A stretch of 13,685 nucleotides of DNA from JAOTYV01 sp041557595. GTDB lineage: Bacteria; Pseudomonadota; Alphaproteobacteria; UBA8366. This document shows positions 7,252 to 12,769 of this stretch, in pieces. The stretch spans positions 1-13,685 of the forward strand of contig JBFFGE010000126.1 of assembly GCA_041557595.1 (NCBI GenBank), given 5' to 3'. The position numbers and the translations under genes are program-made. The notes beneath the pieces are model-generated. The model was not told where the DNA came from. It saw only the letters and a list, made by a program, of their open reading frames with translations, and did no database searches. Position 1 is the first letter of the stretch, and each line of letters begins with the position of its first letter.

Positions 7252-7256
7252 TGCCG
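7242..7256 (-). promoter_or_regulatory. near-consensus sigma-54 promoter for glnK-amtB
   Basis: On the minus strand CGGCAC, five bases, TTGA (7256-7242) matches the -24/-12 pattern TGGCAC-N5-TTGC with the GG and the TTG at the exact spacing, but the invariant C of the -12 GC is A here. It would start a transcript roughly 85-90 bases before the glnK ATG, and glnK-amtB operons are commonly NtrC and sigma-54 controlled. I could not find a clear NtrC palindrome upstream. The missing C keeps this tentative. Confidence 0.33.
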
Positions 7257-7463
7257 TTCGAGCGGGCGAGGAATTAACATTATTTTTCAAGTATATACGG
7301 CCGCGTACTATGGTTGGCCTCGATTGCGTCCGGCCATGCGTGATTAAATATTAGGCGAATTCTCAGATTTGCATATTTTTTAGCCATTATCGGATCGCGG
7401 TCCAGCGCGGCGCGCGGCATTTTGACGGCTGGACAGCGTCGCCTGCCCCGGCGATGGTTGGAC

Positions 7464-8708
7464 ATGGCGAAGAATGCATCGGAGACGGAACAGTACGATC
7501 TGTTGATTGTCGGCGGCGGCCTGACCGGCATGACCCTGGCCTGCGCGCTTGCGGGGGCGGGAGTGCCGATCGCGGTGATCGATCGGCAGCCCGCGGATAC
7601 GATGGTATCGACCGCCTATGACGGGCGCGCCTCGGCGATTGCCCATGCATCGGCGCGGGTGCTGCGGGGTGTCGGCGTTTGGAACGCGCTGCGCGACGAC
7701 GCGTCGCCCATTCGGGACATCCGGGTTGCCGATGGGCATCCGGTGCGCGGCGTCTCGTCGCTGTTTCTGCACTACGACCATCGCGACCTCGGCGACGATC
7801 CCTTCGGATACATCGTCGAAAACCGGGCGCTCCGGCGCGCGTTGCTGGAGCGCGCCGCGGCATTGCCGGCGTTAACCCTGCTCGCGCCCGCCGAAATTAC
7901 CGAGTTAAACCGCGGCCCGCATACGGTCGAAGCGGTGCTGGCCGACGGACGGCGCCTCGGCGCGGCGCTCGCGGTGGCGGCGGATGGGCGCAATTCGTCG
8001 CTCCGGCGGCAAGCGCGGATCGCGGTGACGGACCTGCGCTACCGGCAGATCTCCATCGTTTGTACCGTGCGGCACGAGCGCCCACATGCCGGGGTCGCGG
8101 TCGAGTTGTTCCTGCCGGGCGGGCCGTTCGCGATGCTGCCGATGACCGACAACCGGTGCAACGTCGTCTGGACCGAGCGCGCCGACCTGGCGCCGCACTA
8201 CCTGGCGCTCGACGACGGCGACTTTCTGGAGGAGCTGCGCCGCCGGTTCGGCGATTGGCTGGGCGAGATCGCGCTCACCGGGCCGCGATTTTCCTATCCC
8301 CTCGGTGTGCTGCACGCCGCGCGGTATACGGACGCGCGGCTGGCGTTGCTCGGCGATGCGGCGCATGCCATCCATCCGATCGCGGGGCAGGGGCTGAACC
8401 TTGGATTGCGCGATGTGGCGGCGCTGGCGGAGCTGGTGGTCGATGCCAGGCGCCTCGGCCTGGACCTCGCCGGTCCGTCGGTGCTCGACCGCTACGAACG
8501 CTGGCGGCGGGTCGACAACATGTTGCTGGCGGCGGTGACCGACGGATTGAACCGGCTGTTCTCGAACGATATCGCGCCGGTGCGCCTCGTCCGCGATCTG
8601 GGCCTTGCCGCGGTCGATCGGCTGCCGCCGGTGAAACGGTTCCTGATGCGCCACGCCATGGGCACGGTGGGCGAACTGCCGCGTCTGGTGCGGGGCGAGG
8701 CGCTGTAG
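7464..8708 (+). CDS. UbiH/UbiF/COQ6-family FAD-dependent ubiquinone-biosynthesis hydroxylase
   Basis: A flavoprotein monooxygenase that hydroxylates the aromatic ring of a ubiquinone precursor. The 414 residues show the Rossmann motif VGGGLTG (16-22), the family element RASAIAHASARVL (55-67), the DG motif ADGRNS (173-178) and the FAD-ribityl motif LLGDAAHAIHPIAGQGLNLG (295-314). The start is ATG at 7464; a TTG 42 bases upstream is in frame but adds an arginine-rich, non-conserved stretch. The ribosome site is weak. It is divergent from glnK and convergent with the PhzF-like gene, so probably transcribed alone; a 5-bp hairpin (8706-8720) spans its stop codon without a T-run. Which ring carbon it oxidises cannot be told, because alphaproteobacteria use UbiH, UbiF, UbiL or UbiM types with broad specificity. 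Confidence 0.92.
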   Translation: MAKNASETEQYDLLIVGGGLTGMTLACALAGAGVPIAVIDRQPADTMVSTAYDGRASAIAHASARVLRGVGVWNALRDDASPIRDIRVADGHPVRGVSSLFLHYDHRDLGDDPFGYIVENRALRRALLERAAALPALTLLAPAEITELNRGPHTVEAVLADGRRLGAALAVAADGRNSSLRRQARIAVTDLRYRQISIVCTVRHERPHAGVAVELFLPGGPFAMLPMTDNRCNVVWTERADLAPHYLALDDGDFLEELRRRFGDWLGEIALTGPRFSYPLGVLHAARYTDARLALLGDAAHAIHPIAGQGLNLGLRDVAALAELVVDARRLGLDLAGPSVLDRYERWRRVDNMLLAAVTDGLNRLFSNDIAPVRLVRDLGLAAVDRLPPVKRFLMRHAMGTVGELPRLVRGEAL

Positions 8709-8724
8709 CGCATTCCGCTATCGG

Positions 8725-9573
8725 CTATCCAAGCCGGACTGCACCGGAAACCCAGCAGCGGGAAATCGTGCCGGACGGATCGTCGCGCGGCAATCGAACC
8801 TGAATCTCGGAAAGCGCGCCCATAGCGCGGCCCTGGTAAATCGTGATGCCCGCCGCCGGTTCGGCGATCCGCCGCCGTTTCAGCAGCGCAGTGGCGAGTG
8901 CGGTCGCGGCAATGCCGGTGGCCGCGTCTTCCGGATAGCCCGAGGCGCGGGGAAACTGCCGGGCTTCGAACACCCCCGGTTCGACGGATCGCGCAGCATA
9001 GGGATAGAGTCCGGTCGAATCGAGCGCCGTGCAGAGCGCCTCGACCTGGGAAAAATCCGGCGTCATTGCATTTAGGATTTCGGCACTGGCGATCGGCACC
9101 AGCGTTTTGGTCCGGCTGGTCCGCGCGTTTTCGATCGGGCCCTCGGCCAGCGCCTCGCGGCCGATCCCAATCACATCGAGGATGTCGTCGCGAAACCGGT
9201 CCGCATTGGCGACCTCGCCCAAGGGCTGGGTAATTTCGACGCGCGCGCCGACCGCCCCGGTAACGATCCCGCTGAGGGTGGCGATGCGATACGCGCCATC
9301 CGCAATCACGCCCCGTTCGCGCAGCAGCCAGAGCGCGCCCACCGTGGCGTGCCCGCACATTTCCATTTCGTGACGCGGCACGAAATAGCGGAACTGGAAA
9401 TCCGCAACTTCGGGATCGGCGGGCGGCACGACAAATCCGCTCTCATGACCGCACGCGCGTGCAAGCGCCTGCATGTCGGCGGTCGAGAGCGCGCCTGCGT
9501 CGAGCACAAGCCCGGTCGGATTGCCGCCTGCGCCGTCATGACAAAACACATGGGCCAGTTCGAAGGAGGTCAT
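8725..9573 (-). CDS. PhzF family isomerase/epimerase-like protein
   Basis: A 282-residue member of the PhzF fold (diaminopimelate-epimerase-like). The landmarks are GGNPTGLVLD at 16-25, the catalytic Glu in CGHESGFVVPP (Glu44), MCGHATVGALWLL (72-84) and PEDAATGIAATALA (214-227), all at usual spacing and with full family length. PhzF itself isomerises a phenazine precursor, but most bacterial relatives act outside phenazine synthesis and their substrates are unknown; no phenazine genes are present here. The ATG at 9573 fits the family N-terminus (MTSFELAHVF); longer in-frame extension is arginine-rich and unconserved. It lies 47 bases after the DUF971 gene on the same strand, so it may be the last gene of that operon. 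It meets the ubiquinone hydroxylase gene tail to tail with 16 bases between. Confidence 0.9.
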   Translation of the reverse strand: MTSFELAHVFCHDGAGGNPTGLVLDAGALSTADMQALARACGHESGFVVPPADPEVADFQFRYFVPRHEMEMCGHATVGALWLLRERGVIADGAYRIATLSGIVTGAVGARVEITQPLGEVANADRFRDDILDVIGIGREALAEGPIENARTSRTKTLVPIASAEILNAMTPDFSQVEALCTALDSTGLYPYAARSVEPGVFEARQFPRASGYPEDAATGIAATALATALLKRRRIAEPAAGITIYQGRAMGALSEIQVRLPRDDPSGTISRCWVSGAVRLG

Positions 9574-9620
9574 CGCCGATCGCCGTGTTCTTGGCCTGCG
9601 TGCGGAAATGCCGCGCGCGG

Positions 9621-9995
9621 CTATGGATCCCGGCTGAGCCCGCGCGCCTCGAGGGCGGCCAGGTAATCCTGCCAAATCCGGTCCTTGTCGCGGCCGAGCC
9701 GATACAGGTATTGCCAGCTGAAGATGCCCGTATCGTGCAAATCGTCGAACTTGATCTTCACCGCGTAGTTGCCCATCGGCTCCAGTTCCATGATGCCGAC
9801 ATGGCGCCTTCCGGCGATCAGTTTCTTCTGGTCGGCGCTGTGTCCCTGCACTTCCGCGGACGGGCTTTCAACGCGCAACAGTTCCGCGGGCAACGCAAAG
9901 GTGCTGCCATCGTCGAAATCGACTTCGAGGATCTTTTCCGCCTGTTTGAGGCGGATCTCGGTCGGCCAATGCTCGGTGGAGAAGGTGTCGCTCAT
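9621..9995 (-). CDS. DUF971 (gamma-butyrobetaine hydroxylase-like N-terminal domain) protein
   Basis: A small 124-residue protein that consists of one DUF971/GBBH-like N-terminal domain. The visible conserved pieces are TEIRLKQAEKILEVDFDDG (12-30), the region ESPSAEVQGHS (43-53) and the hallmark FDDLHDTGIFSWQYLYRLG (83-101). In eukaryotic hydroxylases the domain precedes the catalytic part; bacterial stand-alone forms have no firmly known role, and there is no catalytic oxygenase domain here. The ATG at 9995 is preceded by AAGGA nine bases upstream. It follows the Trm112-like gene by 43 bases and precedes the PhzF-like gene by 47, all co-directional, so it is probably part of one operon. Confidence 0.9.
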   Translation of the reverse strand: MSDTFSTEHWPTEIRLKQAEKILEVDFDDGSTFALPAELLRVESPSAEVQGHSADQKKLIAGRRHVGIMELEPMGNYAVKIKFDDLHDTGIFSWQYLYRLGRDKDRIWQDYLAALEARGLSRDP

Positions 9996-10038
9996 TGTGC
10001 ACGGTCCTTGGGCGCTTAGGGGGCGTTCCGGCGCGGCG

Positions 10039-10230
10039 CTATTCTTCGTCGAGCTGGCGCGCCTCATCGATCAGCATGATCGGGATGCCATCCCGGATCG
10101 GATAGGCGAGCCGCGCCTGCTTGCTGATCAATTCCTGATTCTCGGCGTCATAGTCGAGCGGCCCCTTGGTGAGCGGACAGACCAGAAGTTCGAGAAGCTT
10201 CGGATCGACGGAGGTTGTCTTGGCAGGCAT
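10039..10230 (-). CDS. Trm112 family protein (UPF0434/YcaR-like)
   Basis: A 63-residue protein of the Trm112-like family. The core LLELLVCPLTKGPLDYD (12-28) followed by ELISKQARLAYPIRDGIPIM (33-52) and IDEAR (54-58) is diagnostic. Eukaryotic Trm112 activates several methyltransferases; the job of the bacterial short forms is much less clear. Many members bind zinc through four Cys, but only Cys18 is present here, as in other alphaproteobacterial proteins with CPLTKGPL, so zinc binding is unlikely. The ATG at 10230 is supported by an AAGG about eleven bases upstream and by the length. It lies 32 bases behind the LON gene and 43 ahead of the DUF971 gene. Confidence 0.9.
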   Translation of the reverse strand: MPAKTTSVDPKLLELLVCPLTKGPLDYDAENQELISKQARLAYPIRDGIPIMLIDEARQLDEE

Positions 10231-10262
10231 CGTTAATCGGCCTTCATATCGCGCGGGACGAG

Positions 10263-10916
10263 TTATTGGCGGGCGGCCTGACAATCGCCGCCGTGCAGCG
10301 ACATCGCGACCAGCGTGTTCAGGACCTTGCCGCGCTCGGCCAGGGTCGGCGCTTCCAGCAGCGCCTGTTTTTCCGATGGCTCGAACGGACAAATCATCGC
10401 CAGGGACGTCACAAGCCGCTCGTCCGGCGTCGACTCGATGGCCTTCCAATCCGCGTCGATCGATTGCTGTTGGAAATAGCCGCGCAGCGAGGAAAGCAGT
10501 TGCTCCCGGTCGATGTCGCCGTCGGGCTCGGATGCGAGGTCGCCGCGGAACGCCGACCAATCGGGCTGCACCGGTCGATACCCGCGGCACAGCGGCAATT
10601 CCTCGGCGGCGTGAAAACGGCAAACCCCTTTGAGGCGGATCAGGAAACGGCCGTCGTCGGATTCCTGGAAACTGACGATCCGGCCGGCGCAGCCGGTCTT
10701 GTATACCGGTGGCGCGTCTTGCGTGCTTTCATGGTCGGTCGGCTGGATCATGCCGATCATCCGGTCGGCGGCCAGCGCATCGGCGGTCATGTTCAGGTAG
10801 CGGGGTTCGAAAATATTCAGGGGCAATTCGCCGCGCGGAAGTAGCAGAACGCCCGAAAGCGGAAAAATCGGGATCCGCTCGGGCAATTCGTCGAAGGCCG
10901 GGTCGAATGCGCTCAT
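10263..10916 (-). CDS. stand-alone LON N-terminal (substrate-binding) domain protein
   Basis: A 217-residue protein with the LON N-terminal fold: RIPIFPLSGVLLLPRGELPLNIFEPRY (14-40) opens the domain, IGMIQPTD and YKTGCAGRIVSF follow, and a helical C-terminal part (about 138-217) completes it. There is no AAA+ module and no Ser-Lys protease domain, so this is not Lon protease itself but the independent substrate-binding-type protein. The molecular role of such proteins is not established; binding of unfolded protein is the usual guess. The ATG at 10916 has GAGGGA just upstream, formed partly by the thioredoxin-gene end, and the two genes are separated by only 7 bases, which suggests coupling. 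Confidence 0.92.
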   Translation of the reverse strand: MSAFDPAFDELPERIPIFPLSGVLLLPRGELPLNIFEPRYLNMTADALAADRMIGMIQPTDHESTQDAPPVYKTGCAGRIVSFQESDDGRFLIRLKGVCRFHAAEELPLCRGYRPVQPDWSAFRGDLASEPDGDIDREQLLSSLRGYFQQQSIDADWKAIESTPDERLVTSLAMICPFEPSEKQALLEAPTLAERGKVLNTLVAMSLHGGDCQAARQ

Positions 10917-10923
10917 TGATCCC

Positions 10924-11856
10924 TCATGAGAACAACATCGACGACAGTTTCTGACGCCCCTCCAGCGTGGCCGGGTGTTCGTTGCCCAGCGCCTCGAAAA
11001 TCTTGACCAGTTCCTTGCGCGCGGTTTCCTCGTTCCAGCCCCGGTCGCGCCGGAACAATTCGAGCAATTCGTCGATGGCGCGCTCGTTTTGCTGTTGCGC
11101 ATAGGCGGCCAACGCCAATTCGTAGCGGGCTTCGTGATCGTTCGGATCCGCCTGCAGCCGTGTCTCGAATTCGCCGGTGCGTCCGGCGGCTTCCTGCGCC
11201 TTTTCCATCAGTTCGAGCGATGCGCGCACCGCGGCGATGTCCGGGTCGTCCCGACTGGTGTCGGGGACCGCGTCCAGTATTTTGCGGGCGGCATCGGGCT
11301 GGCCGGTTTCGGCGTAGCATTTGGCCATCCCGGCCATCGCCTTCACGTTGTCCGGTTGTTGCTGCAGGATCTGGCCATAGAGCGCACCGGCGCCGGAGAC
11401 GTCTCCGGCGGCCATCGCCTCCGCCGCGGACTCCAGCGCCTGATCGATCGGCGAGGGGCCGCCTTCGCCGCCGCCGGCCTTGATGACGCGTTCGACGAAG
11501 CTCTTGATCTGGCTTTCCGGCAGGGCGCCGACGAAGCCGTCGACCGGGCGTCCCTGGGCGAAGGCGAAAACCGCCGGGATCGATTGGACACGCAATTGCT
11601 GCGGGATTTCAGGGTGTTCGTCGATGTTGAGCTTCACCATCTTGACCGCGCCGGCGCGTTCCGTCACGGCGCGTTCCAGCATCGGTCCCAGCGTCTTGCA
11701 CGGGCCGCACCAGGGCGCCCAGAAATCGACGATGACGGGCACCGCCATGCTGGCTTCCATCACGTCGGCGGCGAAGTCCGCGGTGGTCGTCTCCTTGATC
11801 AGCGCGCCTCCGTCGGCGGTGCCGCCCGAAGCCATACCGCCGAAAATGTCCTGCAT
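10924..11856 (-). CDS. thioredoxin-TPR protein, CnoX/YbbN-like co-chaperone
   Basis: A 310-residue cytosolic protein with a thioredoxin domain (about 18-125) followed by TPR-like helical repeats (about 135-305). The active site is WCGPC (49-53) and the cis-proline is Pro94 in SIPAVF. The repeat part contains ALYGQILQQQPDNVKAMAGM (158-177) and DPNDHEARYELALAAYAQQQ (237-256), matching the TPR tails of YbbN. E. coli CnoX has lost the redox pair and acts as a stress-activated holdase that hands proteins to GroEL and DnaK; this one keeps both cysteines, so it may be both reductase and chaperone, as reported for Caulobacter. The ATG at 11856 is preceded by AAGGG at ten bases. It lies 7 bases ahead of the LON gene and about 107 behind the prolyl-tRNA editing gene. 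Confidence 0.93.
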   Translation of the reverse strand: MQDIFGGMASGGTADGGALIKETTTADFAADVMEASMAVPVIVDFWAPWCGPCKTLGPMLERAVTERAGAVKMVKLNIDEHPEIPQQLRVQSIPAVFAFAQGRPVDGFVGALPESQIKSFVERVIKAGGGEGGPSPIDQALESAAEAMAAGDVSGAGALYGQILQQQPDNVKAMAGMAKCYAETGQPDAARKILDAVPDTSRDDPDIAAVRASLELMEKAQEAAGRTGEFETRLQADPNDHEARYELALAAYAQQQNERAIDELLELFRRDRGWNEETARKELVKIFEALGNEHPATLEGRQKLSSMLFS

Positions 11857-11924
11857 ATGCCGTTAACCCTTCGCGAACGCCTGCGCCCGGTCGTATCGCC
11901 GAACGTTATGGATGGATGCTCCAG

Positions 11925-11955
11925 ATTAAATGGACTTTTCGATCGGCCTTGGCAA
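11925..11955 (-). promoter_or_regulatory. possible promoter before the thioredoxin-TPR gene
   Basis: On the minus strand TTGCCA (11955-11950, five of six) and TTTAAT (11930-11925, five of six) are 19 bases apart, slightly too far for an ideal sigma-70 site. It lies in the 107-base gap after the prolyl-tRNA editing gene and about 70 bases before the thioredoxin ATG, so it could give the downstream genes their own start. Confidence 0.25.
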
Positions 11956-11963
11956 GTGGCGCA

Positions 11964-12512
11964 TCAGTCCGGCGCGTCGAAATCGAGGATTTCCGGGGCA
12001 TGATTCTCCGCATTCAGGAAGGCGAGCAGATCCTGCGGGGCGATTGTCGTGGTCATGTCGTTGCGCAACGGATGGGCGTTGACCGGCGCATCGCCGAGCA
12101 ATCCTTGGTCGAGCAGCACGCGGGCGCGGCCGCCGGTGTCGTTGATCACGCCGAACGGCGTGACCGAGCCGGGCGTCACGCCCAGCACTTCCATCAGAAG
12201 CGCCGCGCTGCCGAAGGACAGGCTTCCCGAGGCGCCAAGCCGGCGCTTGAGCGCCTTCAGGTCGATGCGCCGTTCCTCCAGCGCGGTGACCAGCCAGATT
12301 CGCTTCTTCTTGTCGCGCAGGAACAGTTTCTTGACATGCGCGCCCGGCAGGATGCCGCGCAGCGCCTTGGATTCCTCGACCGTAAAGACCGGCGGATGGC
12401 GATGCGTCCGGTGGACTATGCCAAGCGCGTCGAGCCGGCGGAACAACGTTTCCGCATCGGCGGGGGCGGTCCGGTCCGGTCGATCCCCGGCGCTGTCTCC
12501 GATTGCGCTCAT
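11964..12512 (-). CDS. YbaK/EbsC-type aminoacyl-tRNA deacylase (ProX-like)
   Basis: A trans-editing enzyme that removes wrongly attached amino acids, most likely alanine from tRNA-Pro. The 182 residues contain PPVFTVEESKALRGILPGAH (40-59), the catalytic-lysine segment VKKLFLRDKKKRIWLV (60-75), GVTPGSVTPFGVINDT (111-126) and HPLRNDMTTTI (147-157), which is the single-domain YbaK family pattern at full length. I took ATG at 12512 because the upstream in-frame extension is unconserved; there is no strong Shine-Dalgarno. It opens the row of minus-strand genes that runs to the PhzF-like gene, and is divergent from the tRNA-Gly gene by about 100 bases. Exact mischarged substrate (Ala or Cys) is inferred from the family. 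Confidence 0.92.
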   Translation of the reverse strand: MSAIGDSAGDRPDRTAPADAETLFRRLDALGIVHRTHRHPPVFTVEESKALRGILPGAHVKKLFLRDKKKRIWLVTALEERRIDLKALKRRLGASGSLSFGSAALLMEVLGVTPGSVTPFGVINDTGGRARVLLDQGLLGDAPVNAHPLRNDMTTTIAPQDLLAFLNAENHAPEILDFDAPD

Positions 12513-12573
12513 CGCGGTGTGATAGCGGCTAGATACCGTCCGGGCAACCGGGCGGCTGCAGCGCAGCGGATTA

Positions 12574-12602
12574 TTGCAATACGCCCGCCAATGCAATATA
12601 TC
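12574..12602 (+). promoter_or_regulatory. promoter of the tRNA-Gly gene
   Basis: TTGCAA (12574-12579) and TATATC (12597-12602) are separated by exactly 17 bases, four of six matches each. Transcription would start near 12609, giving a leader of about five bases before the mature tRNA 5' end, a usual arrangement for stable RNA genes. Confidence 0.5.
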
Positions 12603-12614
12603 CGGGATCGTGAC

Positions 12615-12689
12615 GCGGGCGTAGCTCAGGGGTAGAGCGCAACCTTGCCAAGGTTGAAGTCGTGAGTTCGAATCTCATCGCCCGCTCCA
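12615..12689 (+). tRNA. tRNA-Gly (anticodon GCC)
   Basis: A complete 75-base cloverleaf with encoded CCA. Acceptor GCGGGCG (12615-12621) pairs fully with CGCCCGC (12679-12685), followed by discriminator T and CCA (12687-12689). The D arm is GCTC/GAGC, the anticodon stem CAACC/GGTTG (12640-12644 with 12652-12656) holds TTGCCAA with GCC at 12647-12649, and the T arm is GTGAG/CTCAT around TTCGAAT. It reads GGC and GGU codons. Six T follow directly (12690-12695) and may end the transcript. It stands alone, divergent from the editing gene and convergent with the OmpA-domain gene. Confidence 0.97.
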
Positions 12690-12722
12690 TTTTTTCCGAA
12701 AATAAAGACGGCTAAATACGGG

Positions 12723-12760
12723 CCTGATATCAGGGCGTTATTCCCTGTCCGATTCCCTGT
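12723..12760. repeat. palindrome and direct repeats just behind the tRNA-Gly gene
   Basis: A perfect 12-base palindrome CCTGATATCAGG (12723-12734) is followed by two direct copies of ATTCCCTGT (12740-12748 and 12752-12760), a 12-base period. CAGGG (12731-12735) and CCCTG (12743-12747) are also inverted to each other. On the other strand the repeats read ACAGGGAAT. They fill most of the gap between the tRNA 3' end and the OmpA-domain gene stop. No integrase gene is in the window. Confidence 0.6.
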
Positions 12761-12769
12761 GCCGGCGGT

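Noticed and set aside
7371..7389. Minus-strand GGCTAAAAAATATGC as a second sigma-54 promoter before glnK
   Set aside because: The GG and GC elements are 11 bases apart instead of the strictly required 10.
8725..9573. Phenazine biosynthesis as the role of the PhzF-like protein
   Set aside because: No other phenazine gene is in the window, and most PhzF relatives serve other, mostly unknown, reactions.
9459..10019. Plus-strand 186-codon frame opposite the DUF971 gene
   Set aside because: It is a shadow; the minus strand encodes a well-conserved DUF971 domain with a good ribosome site.
10975..12003. 342-codon plus-strand frame opposite the thioredoxin-TPR gene
   Set aside because: It is antisense to a gene with clear WCGPC and TPR motifs and has no recognisable domain.
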